This document shows positions 1 through 7,058 of a stretch of 10,211 nt of DNA, in pieces. The notes under the pieces are model-generated. The model had not been told where the DNA came from and did not search any database. It saw nothing but the letters and a program-made list of their open reading frames with translations. The first letter of the stretch is position 1. Each line of letters begins with the position of its first letter. The position numbers and the translations under genes are program-made. The DNA is from Phytoactinopolyspora endophytica (GTDB lineage: Bacteria > Actinomycetota > Actinomycetes > Jiangellales > Jiangellaceae), in contig NZ_ML142852.1 of the NCBI RefSeq assembly GCF_004138495.1, positions 434,004-444,214 of the forward strand, in the 5' to 3' direction.

Positions 1-167
1 CACGCCTGACGTGCGGTGTAGTCCGGCGGCGTGGAGCCGGGATCGTCCGCGTCCACCTGGTTCAGCCCGTACTCGCCACCGGCGACCGACGTCGCGGTCG
101 CAACGAGATCAGGGTAAGTCGAGGATGACCCCGATTGTGCTCGAAGGCGCCGCTCTGGAGACTTCCC
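1..167 (-). pseudogene. Unrecognised protein fragment running off the left edge
   Basis: One minus-strand frame is open from a TAA at 168-170 to the window edge. It contains no ATG. Its distal part (about 1-116) reads like real protein: a stretch ...ATSVAGGEYGLNQVDADD... followed by PGSTPPDYTARQA, with strong GC bias at third codon positions. The proximal part (about 117-167) does not look like protein. The simplest reading is the interior or C-terminal end of a gene that has lost its start to a rearrangement near position 117. I do not recognise the family. The call rests only on codon appearance and residue composition, so an incidental open frame in GC-rich DNA is possible. Confidence 0.3.
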
Positions 168-288
168 TTAGAGTCCCGGTCAGTCAGTTTCGGCCTAGCC
201 ATCCCCGGCAATCCAGGAATGGCTCTGCTGCACGGATAGGTGACCTTCGATCTCGCTTGCCTCGTAGCGGGCCTGGAAGGATGTCGTT

Positions 289-396
289 GTGACCAAGCCC
301 TACCCCCAAGAGTTCGTGATGACGTCGTGCGCGTGGCGCGGAATCGTGAGCCCGGTGTGACGATCGAGCAGATCGCGACCGAATTCGGTGTCCAGT
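289..396 (+). pseudogene. IS3-family transposase OrfA, 5' remnant with a frameshift
   Basis: From GTG at 289 the sequence reads VTKPYPQEF. After a one-base loss near 316 it continues in another frame as RDDVVRVARNREPGVTIEQ and then IATEFGV. This is the characteristic N-terminal helix-turn-helix start of actinobacterial IS3-type OrfA (Transposase_8 type), which binds the element ends. Similarity stops at about 393, where a helix-turn-helix partner segment should follow, and the next bases belong to a sigma-factor fragment on the opposite strand. No OrfB (DDE catalytic subunit) follows here. The remnant is about one third of a normal OrfA and cannot be functional. Identification is from recalled family sequence, not a search. 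Confidence 0.6.
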
Positions 397-408
397 TTCC
401 GCGACAGT

Positions 409-609
409 GGGGCCCGCCACCGCGGGATGATCGATCGCCGCGGCGAGCTGCCGCGCGAGCCGGATGGCCTCTTCGGCGAGGTCGACGTCGCCGGAATAGC
501 ACTCGTTGAAGACCAGGCAGAGAACGCGCCACACGGTGATGACGTAGCCGGGCTGGTCGAACCGCACGCCGGAGCCGGCGCGCTTGACCCGGCTGATGCG
601 CTGGGCCAT
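409..609 (-). pseudogene. ECF RNA polymerase sigma factor fragment (DUF6596 type)
   Basis: Reading leftward from ATG at 607-609 the frame gives MAQRISRVKRAGSG, then VLCLVFNECYSGDVD, LAEEAIRLARQLAAAIDHP and AVAG. This matches the middle of large ECF sigma factors with a DUF6596 C-terminal region, where RISRAK, LYLVFNEGY and AEAIRL...EVAGLLALMLL blocks occur in this order. The N-terminal sigma region 2 (core binding, -10 recognition) and most of region 4 are absent, and the block breaks off at AVAG, where LLALMLL should follow, directly against the IS3 OrfA remnant. NEGY has become NECY. It sits about 40 bp downstream of the oxidoreductase stop with no ribosome-binding signal that I trust, so this is a relict rather than a short gene. 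Confidence 0.65.
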
Positions 610-651
610 GGTCCCCAACTACAACATAAACCTCATGAACAAACCTTCTCA

Positions 652-1869
652 CTAAGGTCCAAACACCTGCTCGTGAAGTGGTGACATCAGCACTGACTCG
701 CCGCTAATACGTGACTGTTCAGCCGCAATCGCCACCAGCACAGCATCGATACCCTCTTTGAGACCGGCCCGGGCGCAACTTTCCCCGACGCCACCGACAG
801 TTCTCCAGAAGGCGTCTTGGATGGCCTGATCACCTCCATGATGCCCACTCGAATCAGCGACAATCGCTATTTCTGACCGCGTCCAACGATTACCCGACTC
901 ATCTGGGCGGTCCAGCACAATGCAGGACTCCTGAATATCCCCACTCAACGCACCATCACTTCCGTAAATCCGAATACGTCGAGTAGGCCGAGGCTGACCC
1001 ATTACCGCGGTCAGCGTGCACAGAGTTCCCTGCGCGTACTCGATCATCACCGACTGATGGTCCGGAAACGTTGCGCCTACCTCATATGGAGATTGATCCT
1101 CCGCTTCAAAAAACGTCGCCGCCAATCCCGTGTCCCCGTAATCCATACCGTTTCGGAGAACGTCCGCGGCCAAGAACCTGGGATGCTGTTCATTATGCGG
1201 CCTAGGAACGAAATGTGATCGCGTCCCCATCGAAAACACTCGAACTGGCTGCGCACCGACCAACCAATTTAGAACGTCAATATCGTGGCAGCACTTCTCT
1301 ACGATAAATCCGCCCGATATCCGATCATTGCGGCGCCAACCCGAATGCAGTACTGACGTCACGTACGTCCCTACGTTCTCGTCAGCCTCGATACTAAGTA
1401 TCTCGCCAAGAAAGCCCGAATCAATAATTTCCTTAATTTTGGCATAAAATGGCGTATACCGGAGCACAAAGCCAACAAATACTTGCCGACCGGCCAATCT
1501 CTCGTGTTCCCGCCATAGCTGCACACATTGCTCAACGCTTACGGCAACCGGCTTTTCCAGCAGCATCGGGATGCCCTTCGACATGGCTCGCACTGCGTCT
1601 TCGGCATGAAAAGCGTTCGGAGAAGCGATCACCACAGCATCGAGCAACTCGTCTCGGAACATCGACGCGCCATCATCGTACTGCCGTAAACCCGACAACC
1701 CGCCGACCAGCCGTTCAAACCTACTTCTGTTGCGCTCATTTGGATCCGCAATAGCCGCAACGTGAATCCCGCTGTAGTCGCCAAGGTTTCGAACATACGA
1801 CGCGGCGCGCTTACTTGTCCCGATCACCCCAACCCGAGCGGCGCGCCCACATGACCTCTCGTCTAACAT
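652..1869 (-). CDS. Gfo/Idh/MocA-family NAD(P)-dependent oxidoreductase
   Basis: This 405-residue protein is probably a cytosolic sugar or polyol dehydrogenase using NAD(P). The start is ATG at 1867-1869, preceded by a GGGGGAGG ribosome-binding sequence 9 bases upstream. The N-terminal Rossmann fold begins RVGVIGTSKRA (about 12-22), with an acidic residue ending strand 2 (AIADPNE, 39-45) and the family hallmark EKP at 105-107. The C-terminal alpha/beta domain carries GGFIVEKCCHDIDVLNWL (187-204). His195 and Asp198 sit where the family has its catalytic His and Asp, and Lys192 is in the EKCCH variant seen in some subgroups. The glycine loop is GTSKRA rather than the usual GxGxxG. It lies 241 bp downstream of, and in the same direction as, the solute-binding-protein gene, so co-transcription is plausible but not tight. 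The substrate cannot be read from sequence. Low-GC codons are more frequent than in the flanking transposase remnants. Confidence 0.93.
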   Translation of the reverse strand: MLDERSCGRAARVGVIGTSKRAASYVRNLGDYSGIHVAAIADPNERNRSRFERLVGGLSGLRQYDDGASMFRDELLDAVVIASPNAFHAEDAVRAMSKGIPMLLEKPVAVSVEQCVQLWREHERLAGRQVFVGFVLRYTPFYAKIKEIIDSGFLGEILSIEADENVGTYVTSVLHSGWRRNDRISGGFIVEKCCHDIDVLNWLVGAQPVRVFSMGTRSHFVPRPHNEQHPRFLAADVLRNGMDYGDTGLAATFFEAEDQSPYEVGATFPDHQSVMIEYAQGTLCTLTAVMGQPRPTRRIRIYGSDGALSGDIQESCIVLDRPDESGNRWTRSEIAIVADSSGHHGGDQAIQDAFWRTVGGVGESCARAGLKEGIDAVLVAIAAEQSRISGESVLMSPLHEQVFGP

Positions 1870-2110
1870 TTCTCTTCGCCTCCCCCGCGAGAAGATGCCG
1901 TTGCTCGACTAAACGGAACGTTCTTCGCCATAGAAACATGTTGTCGGTCTGCTGCATATGTGGAGAACCAGTGTGCGCGGTCGTCTTGCCGGATCGACCA
2001 GTCACGGACCGTCAACCCGCGCCATGTTAAGCCAGGATGGACACGAATCAACGGCTCAACTTGTCGTTGATCATTGTTTGCGATTCGTTGACACGGGTTA
2101 AAGATGTAGA

Positions 2111-3910
2111 TTATCTATCTAGCCACACTCCCCTGGTAGTGAAAACTGTCGTGTGATGCCAAAGCTTTAGATTGTTCACGCGCGGGTTAATGAGCAGGTA
2201 ATACCCACCCCATAGAACAGGGATGCTGACATAAGCCTCGTCTTTCGCAACTGCGGACTCCACCGCGAGTCTGTGTTGAGCCTCTGGATCTTCCTCTCGT
2301 ATCGCCCTCTCGGCAAGATCACTCACGTGCTCTACCTCCGGGTGCCTACGCCCCTTGAGGATTTGCGCAAGTTCAATATCAGTAGCGCCTTGGCTCCGAG
2401 CGATGTCCAACTCTTCCGCCACCTCCACTGGCGCCAGATTCACGCCATAGGTTCTCGCGCTCGAACCTACGCTACTATGTGCGGCACCTAGTAGTGTAGG
2501 TGGCTGGACAGAATTGTTGAACACAAAGAATCCCACGTAGTCCTCAGGATGAAGGAGCACCTTGAGCTTCTCGAGATAGACTCCCCTTTCGAGAACATCA
2601 AGTCGCGCATCAATTCCCAGATCTTCTCGCCACATCTCGGCGATAGCTTCTACCCAAGGAATATTCTGGTGGTGCACCAGGTTGATCACGGGCATTCCGT
2701 CACCGTCGGCGTACCCAGCATCAGACAACAATTCTCGGGCGGCATCTACATCGTGCTCAACCCCGGGAATTTCCTCGGACGATTCCACACCTTCGGGAAT
2801 GAGCGAGTTCCCCGGAATTGCGGGTTTCGAGATTTCTCCAAGCGCCTCTCGGTCAATAGCCAATGAAAGTGCCTGCCGAACACGGACATCGTGCAACGCT
2901 GGATGGCGACTATTGAATACGGTCAAGTTGCGGAACTGATTTGTTGGTGACGAAGCTATTTCGTCGGCCACATCAGAGGTAGTTACCGCTTCCAAATCAT
3001 CTTCAATACGACCAGTGATGTCGATTTCATTCTGTTGATAAGATAGCAGATCAAACGTAGTGCCGCCGTCGTTAAAGGAAACTTCCCATCGGGAAATATA
3101 GTAGTTTTCAGAGTCCCAGTATTGGTCGTTGGAAAGTAGGACCGCACCTTGATTAACCCGAAATTCATCAAGTATGTACGGGCCATTACCCACCCATATC
3201 TGGGGATTCAGCCATTCTTCACCATTCTCCTCCACAGTGGCGGGATGCAATGGCAGTGCCCAAAACTGCGAGAGATAGATTAAGAGATCACTATTAGGCG
3301 CATCCAAACGTAGTTCGAACGTCAAGTCATCGAGCGCCTTGGCACCGACGTCAGCGAAGTTGCCGTTTTCCCCGCTCATGTAGTCAGCTGCACCAGCCAC
3401 ATTGACACGTCCTGGGTTGAAGGAAGGATTGCCTTCCCCCGCGACGCCAGGAGTAAGGATGCGTTTCCAGTTCCACTCGAAATCGCTGGCCGTCACGGCT
3501 TGTCCGTTCGACCACTTCGCATTCTCTCGGACATGGAATGTGTAGATCAAACCATCGTTCGAGATATCCCAGGACTCTGCCGCGCCCGGCAACACCTTAG
3601 AGGGGTCATCTGCGTTAACGACTACAAGCCCTTCCCACAATCCAACCATGAGAATCTGCCCGAACGATGCGTTGCCGGCCACGGCGGGGTCAAGATGCGT
3701 GACTGGCATCATAGTCTGACGCAGCGTTCCTCCCCGCTTCGGCTCATTGCTCTCGGCACTTCCGCTTTCAGGCGTGCTACCTCCACTGCCATTTGAGAAG
3801 CCGCAAGCCGAGCCTGCCGACGCTGCGGCAGCAAGCGTCGCAGCGAGAAACGTGCGTCTACGCATGGATGTTTGACCGCCAATAGGTGATGTACTTGGCC
3901 TACCACTCAC
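2111..3910 (-). CDS. ABC transporter substrate-binding protein, family 5 (SBP_bac_5)
   Basis: This 599-residue exported binding protein would capture a peptide or oligosaccharide outside the membrane for an ABC importer. The start is GTG at 3908-3910, chosen because AAGGAG lies 6 bases upstream (3917-3922). The internal ATG (residue 16) has no such site. Residues 16-36 form a Tat-like signal: MRRRTFL, an alanine-rich core, then AGSAC with Cys36 as a possible lipid-anchor site. The lipobox is poor because Gly replaces the usual Leu at -3. A Ser/Gly/Glu-rich linker follows. Family 5 landmarks include LRQTMMPVTHLDP, WSNGQAVTASDFEWNW, VGNGPYILDEF and DVRVRQALSLAIDREALG. Length is normal for the family. 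Strikingly, no permease (DppB/C-like) or ATPase gene is beside it, so it must be an orphan or use a transporter elsewhere. The peptide-versus-sugar choice is not resolved by sequence. The neighbouring oxidoreductase favours a sugar or sugar derivative, which is inference. Confidence 0.93.
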   Translation of the reverse strand: MSGRPSTSPIGGQTSMRRRTFLAATLAAAASAGSACGFSNGSGGSTPESGSAESNEPKRGGTLRQTMMPVTHLDPAVAGNASFGQILMVGLWEGLVVVNADDPSKVLPGAAESWDISNDGLIYTFHVRENAKWSNGQAVTASDFEWNWKRILTPGVAGEGNPSFNPGRVNVAGAADYMSGENGNFADVGAKALDDLTFELRLDAPNSDLLIYLSQFWALPLHPATVEENGEEWLNPQIWVGNGPYILDEFRVNQGAVLLSNDQYWDSENYYISRWEVSFNDGGTTFDLLSYQQNEIDITGRIEDDLEAVTTSDVADEIASSPTNQFRNLTVFNSRHPALHDVRVRQALSLAIDREALGEISKPAIPGNSLIPEGVESSEEIPGVEHDVDAARELLSDAGYADGDGMPVINLVHHQNIPWVEAIAEMWREDLGIDARLDVLERGVYLEKLKVLLHPEDYVGFFVFNNSVQPPTLLGAAHSSVGSSARTYGVNLAPVEVAEELDIARSQGATDIELAQILKGRRHPEVEHVSDLAERAIREEDPEAQHRLAVESAVAKDEAYVSIPVLWGGYYLLINPRVNNLKLWHHTTVFTTRGVWLDR

Positions 3911-4791
3911 GTGCCACTCCTTAGCTAGTTATAACGAAGGTACAAGACAAGTAGTCGTGCCTCGACTCCCTCATTTGCAAAGCGGGAGGTTGTAATCGTG
4001 ATGCGAAGCATGCGTTTGTGGCATACAGCAGGACGTGTTAATCATTGTTCCCGTTATAGATACAGGCGATGTTGATGCCGTTATCCGCGGTGACTAGCGG
4101 TGGCGAATGAGAGAACTCTTCGTCCCACTCTGTTGATTCGGCGACATCGAGTCGACTTGCGTCCAAATCGATTATTGCGTCGCACCCAGACGCCTAGAAC
4201 GAAAGTTTGCGATACGCCACTACAGATAAGTAGTGGTAGTGTCCCCCTTCCTCACCATCACCCACTGCCCACACCTGGCGCGAGCGGCAACGGGTAGAGT
4301 CGCACCTGCACTGCTGGCGCAAGAACTCCTGGTCAACTTCGCGACCGACCCGCTTTGCTTCGCATTCTTCACCTTCGCTGTGCACTGGGGATTGAGGTCG
4401 GACATCATACTTATATACGCAGTATAAATGGCTGGCCTCCGTCGACTATCGGCTTTCGTGATAGATGTACGGGCACATCGTCGGTACATCCAGCAGTGGA
4501 CCGGCGTTCGCACCACCGCGGCGATCATCGCAACCGCGGAGAAGATCGTATGGCGGGCAACGACACGGGACACCCTCCTACATGGTCCCGCATTGAGGCA
4601 AGCCGAAACCTCGCCGTCACGAGTAGCTCGCTGTACAGGCGTAGGTTTCATCGGCACACCTCCTAGTCACCGGAAATCGTGACTCGACCGTCCGGTGTGC
4701 GGGCCACCTTACACGACGCAAGCGATTGCCGCAATCGCTGCAACGTGCTGCTTTGACGTGCGAATCTTGATCTTCTTTGGCTACGCCCCGC
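3911..4791. other. Long non-coding stretch, mostly degraded DNA
   Basis: No convincing gene is present. The first 160 bases are AT-richer and probably hold the minus-strand promoter of the solute-binding-protein gene. A TATAAC (minus strand, 3928-3933) is visible but lies too close to the ribosome-binding site to be a confident -10 box. From about 4200 there are several short overlapping open frames on both strands, none with a ribosome-binding site or recognisable family. One plus-strand piece (about 4446-4540) reads SAFVIDVRAHR...GVRTTAA, faintly like the AFVIDVYSR...MRT region of IS3-type OrfB. Because an IS3 OrfA remnant lies at the left of the window this is possible, but the match is too weak to annotate. 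The last 80 bases hold an inverted repeat described separately. Confidence 0.5.
4718..4741. promoter_or_regulatory. Operator-like inverted repeat (CAAGCGATTG motif)
   Basis: GCAAGCGATTGC (4718-4729) is followed by a second inverted half. AGCGATTGC (4721-4729) and GCAATCGCT (4731-4739) are perfect 9-base arms around a single C. The first element is identical over 12 bases to 5526-5537 in the promoter region of the second oxidoreductase. The form, a short palindrome centred on GCG, resembles LacI-family operators. It lies just beyond the truncated end of the IS256 remnant and about 800 bp from the start of the solute-binding-protein gene. It may therefore be a leftover control region displaced by the insertion. 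It has no obvious gene to control today. Confidence 0.45.
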
Positions 4792-5083
4792 GTCCAGTGG
4801 CCGGTTGCGCCACCCCGTCATCTCCCCAGAGACCTTGTCGGTGATCCGCGAAACCTTGCCCTTCGAGACATTCGCGCCGTAGACCTCGTCGAAATGCGCG
4901 GCAACCTCACCGGTGGTCAGACCGTTCGCCGATAGTGACAACACGATCTCATCGAAACCGGTCAGCCGGTGCTACCGATTGCGCACGGTTCGAACGACGA
5001 GTCGACATCTCGGGGCACCTCGATCTCAACCGGGCCGACCTGGCTTCAACACCGTGTTGACTCTCATGCCATTGCGCGTTGGC
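4792..5083 (-). pseudogene. IS256-family (Mutator-type) transposase remnant
   Basis: Reading leftward, blocks typical of actinobacterial IS256 transposases appear in the right order but in different frames: RNGMRVNTVL (near 5050-5076), VGPVEIEVPRD...SSFEP (near 4985-5040), RLTGFDEIVLSLSANGLTTG, then EVAAHFDEVYGANVSKGKVSRITDKV and EMTGWRNRPLD (ending at 4792). Frame changes occur near 5040 and near 4965. Similarity ends exactly at RPLD, where the intact family continues into the first catalytic Asp of its DDE triad. None of the catalytic residues survive, and the N-terminal 70 or so residues are not recognisable either. It is a relict, about a quarter of the roughly 400-residue protein. Identification is from recalled family motifs and is firm. 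Confidence 0.85.
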
Positions 5084-5087
5084 ACCG

Positions 5088-5378
5088 GTGAAAACGGAGG
5101 ACCATGTCGACGTCGTCGACGCAGTGCCGGCCAGCACACCGATCGTGCTCGGAAGGGAAATTCCACGGCCGAAAGCTTTGACCATGCCCCCTTCCGACGC
5201 TCGCCAACTCGACCAGGCTCTTGCCCGGCTGCTTATGACGGACTCATCCTCCTCGCGTCGTTTTGATGAGTCGGCAACGTGGCGACATGCATTCATTGCT
5301 GCAACGTCTTGTATGGATTGCCGATCGTCGCGTGGTTACTGCTTGGCCACACACTCCAAAAATATACTTCTTATATGA
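5088..5378 (+). CDS. Possible small hypothetical protein or gene fragment
   Basis: From GTG at 5088 (or TTG at 5079) one frame stays open to TGA at 5376-5378, about 96 residues. Its first 60 codons have GC-biased third positions and a soluble, plausible composition: VKTEDHVDVVDAVPAS, then TPIVLGREIPRP, then MPPSDARQLDQALARLL. The last third turns into low-quality sequence (MTDSSSSRRF...SCMDCRSSRGY). I see no ribosome-binding site and do not recognise the family. It starts where the IS256 remnant ends, on the opposite strand, so it may be a piece of the gene that the element entered. It could equally be a chance frame. Confidence 0.2.
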   Translation: MKTEDHVDVVDAVPASTPIVLGREIPRPKALTMPPSDARQLDQALARLLMTDSSSSRRFDESATWRHAFIAATSCMDCRSSRGYCLATHSKNILLI

Positions 5379-5495
5379 CCGGGGCCCTCAATGGACGTGA
5401 CGTGGTTCGATGGAACGGTCCTGCCTCGACTGCAGTGCCTCGGCGCCTCAGGCATAACAGCGATGGGGCCCGCCCGGCCGGCCCCCTGGGGGGAG

Positions 5496-5525
5496 TTGCG
5501 TCGTTGCAAGCGTTTGGATTATGGT
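5496..5525 (+). promoter_or_regulatory. Candidate promoter of the second oxidoreductase
   Basis: TTGCGT (5496-5501) and TATGGT (5520-5525) are separated by 18 bases, a plausible sigma-70-type pair. They would start a transcript near 5532 with a leader of about 160 bases before the coding start. One operator-like site lies between the two boxes and another covers the predicted start point. That arrangement makes sense for a repressed promoter and is the main reason for this call. Box matches alone are only moderate. Confidence 0.4.
5506..5517. promoter_or_regulatory. LacI-type operator-like site 1 (GCAAGCGTTTGG)
   Basis: Near-palindrome with the same CAAGCGNTTG core as the other sites in this window. 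It lies in the spacer of the candidate promoter at 5496-5525, where a bound repressor would block RNA polymerase. Its right half is less perfect than in the site 20 bases downstream. Confidence 0.5.
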
Positions 5526-5537
5526 GCAAGCGATTGC
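5526..5537. promoter_or_regulatory. LacI-type operator-like site 2 (GCAAGCGATTGC)
   Basis: GCAA and TTGC arms surround GCGA. The 12 bases are identical to 4718-4729. Its centre is 20 bases from the centre of site 1, about two helical turns, so two dimers could bind the same face of the DNA. It would cover the predicted transcription start of the downstream oxidoreductase gene. Confidence 0.55.
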
Positions 5538-5693
5538 GGGGACGTGCACCTGTTGTCACTCTGACTGGCGTGGATCGGTGTGCTGCGTTGGAGTCCGTCG
5601 CCCACTAGCGGGGCAGCGGGCCCACTTCGGGTAGCACGACCTCTAGCGTTGCGTGCGGCCCACTACATCTGCCAAGTACTAGGGAGAAGTTTG

Positions 5694-6743
5694 TTGTTGA
5701 CCGAGGTGAATGAACCGATCCGAGTGGGCCTTATCGGTTTGGGCCGGAGTGGCTGGAAGATCCACGCCGACGGCCTGGCCAAGCTTGACGAATTCCAGAT
5801 TGTCGCCGCCGCCGACCCGGACGCCGCACGTTGCATCGAAGCCAAGAACCGCTTCGGTTGCACTACCTACTCCGACCCCAAGAGCCTGCTCAGCGATCCG
5901 CAGGTCGAACTCGTGATCGTTGCCACGCCATCACACACCCATGTTCCGCTTGGTGTTGCTGCCCTGCACGCTGACAAACATGTCGTTATCGAGAAACCCC
6001 TCGCTCAGTCCGTGGCCGAGGTCGACAAGCTCTTGGCTGCGGCGAACAAGACCGGCCGTATCCTTACGTGTTTTCAGAATAATCGATTTGAACCGATCTA
6101 CACGTCTATCCGCGACATCATCGACTCTGGCAGACTCGGCGAATTGGTCCTCATCCGCCGCGCAATTCACCGCTACACCCGGCGCTCGGATTGGCAAACT
6201 CTGCGCAAATACGGAGGTGGAGAATTGCCCAACACTGCTTCGCATTTCCTAGATCAGCTCCTGCTCCTCCTTGACGACACCCCCATCGACCTACTCGCTG
6301 ACCTCCGCCACACCGTCTCTGCCGGTGACGCCGAGGACCACGTCAAGCTCGTCCTCAAACCTAAGACCGGCCCCTTGATCGACCTCGAATCCAGTTCCGT
6401 CATCGCCGCCGGCCAGCCCGGCTGGCTCATCGCCGGCACCACCGGCACGCTCACTACCATCGAGACTACGATCCACGTTAAGTGGTATGACCCGAGTACA
6501 GTTGAGAAGATCGCCGTAACCGAAGGGGCTGCCCCGGGGCGGACCTACGTCGGCGGTAAGAAGATCAGCTGGAACGAAGAGACCATCACAACAGAGCCTG
6601 GCGGCACCAAGCGCACCTTGGACTTCTATCAACACCTAGCCCGCACCGTGCGCCACGGTGCCGATCTTTACGTCACCCCCGAGACCGTCCGCCGCCAAAT
6701 CGGTATCATCGAACGCGCTCGCCGACAGACCGGTCTTCTCTAA
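5694..6743 (+). CDS. Gfo/Idh/MocA-family NAD(P)-dependent oxidoreductase
   Basis: A second dehydrogenase of the same superfamily, only distantly similar to the first. The frame is open from 5580, but AGGGAG (5681-5686) sits 7 bases before TTG at 5694, giving a normal 349-residue protein. TTG at 5691 or 5697 and GTG at 5706 are alternatives. The Rossmann motif GLIGLGRSGWKIHA is near residue 12, ADPDAAR ends strand 2, and EKP is at about 100-102. The second domain carries GGGELPNTASHFLDQL, in which His184 and Asp187 (with Asn180) match the family's substrate-site pattern. Closest in style to inositol or sugar dehydrogenases such as the Iol/MocA groups, but the substrate is not readable. It is transcribed away from the solute-binding-protein gene and is intact despite transposase debris on both sides. 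Two operator-like sites in its promoter suggest substrate induction through a LacI-type repressor. Confidence 0.93.
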   Translation: MLTEVNEPIRVGLIGLGRSGWKIHADGLAKLDEFQIVAAADPDAARCIEAKNRFGCTTYSDPKSLLSDPQVELVIVATPSHTHVPLGVAALHADKHVVIEKPLAQSVAEVDKLLAAANKTGRILTCFQNNRFEPIYTSIRDIIDSGRLGELVLIRRAIHRYTRRSDWQTLRKYGGGELPNTASHFLDQLLLLLDDTPIDLLADLRHTVSAGDAEDHVKLVLKPKTGPLIDLESSSVIAAGQPGWLIAGTTGTLTTIETTIHVKWYDPSTVEKIAVTEGAAPGRTYVGGKKISWNEETITTEPGGTKRTLDFYQHLARTVRHGADLYVTPETVRRQIGIIERARRQTGLL

Positions 6744-6762
6744 CCAGGTAATCCGCGCGGCG

Positions 6763-6776
6763 AGGTGTCGACACCT
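6763..6776. promoter_or_regulatory. 14-base perfect palindrome after the oxidoreductase stop
   Basis: AGGTGTCGACACCT lies 19 bases past the TAA of the second oxidoreductase. As RNA it could fold into AGGTG / CACCT with a TCGA loop, extended by wobble pairs, so it may act as a weak terminator, although no T-run follows. As DNA it could be a protein-binding site or part of an insertion target. I cannot decide between these. Confidence 0.3.
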
Positions 6777-7058
6777 TGTCGGACCGGGTCCTTTGCCGCA
6801 TGGCTCCCCTTCGAGCCCCGGCGGGCAGCGAAGTAAGCCACCGACGAGGTGCCAGGGTTAGGGCTGGTCCATCTTCATGCTCGCGGCGGACTCGCACACA
6901 CCTGGCAGTTAAACCGCCCCCTTCAAGGTGCCGCTCGGCCCGTGACCCATCATCGGCATTTGCCGTGAGCATGTGGTGCCTCCAAGCTCCCTCAGCCGCC
7001 TCCCGATGACTCCAGCCAAAGAGCGAATGGGGAAGGGCCGTGCCCAATTTTAATATGC
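6777..7058. other. Non-coding region with the likely right end of the IS110 element
   Basis: No gene is supported here. Frames that stay open through it are extensions of the broken transposase. On the minus strand, just past the transposase stop, comes a GCTTGGAGGCACCACATGCTC stretch (near 6970-7000), resembling the short conserved motif that actinobacterial IS110 elements carry between the stop codon and their right end. A small CGGCA-TT-TGCCG inverted repeat is at 6954-6965. IS110 elements lack long terminal repeats, so the exact boundary cannot be set from one copy. Confidence 0.35.

Noticed and set aside
62..652. A 196-codon minus-strand open frame
   Set aside because: It overlaps the recognised sigma-factor fragment in a different frame and is rich in Arg and His, typical of an out-of-frame reading of GC-rich DNA.
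1916..1923. Palindrome GAACGTTC upstream of the first oxidoreductase as an operator
   Set aside because: Only eight bases, expected by chance at this length, and it does not match the CAAGCGNTTG motif found elsewhere in the window.
1870..2110. Small open frames between the solute-binding-protein and first oxidoreductase genes
   Set aside because: Short frames of 60-70 codons on both strands with no ribosome-binding site and no protein-like composition. The gap is more likely a spacer with a possible internal promoter.
2087..2115. TTGACA with TTATCT 17 bases downstream on the plus strand
   Set aside because: It would transcribe antisense into the end of the solute-binding-protein gene, with no plus-strand gene to serve. 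The -10 match is poor, so it is probably chance in an AT-richer gap.
4220..4657. A 145-codon minus-strand open frame
   Set aside because: No ribosome-binding site, no recognisable motif, and the composition changes along its length. It overlaps other equally open frames in degraded DNA.
5465..5485. GC-rich inverted repeat GGGGCC...GGCCCC as a terminator
   Set aside because: No T-run follows, competing C-run/G-run pairings exist, and no gene clearly ends before it. It may be no more than local GC richness upstream of a promoter.
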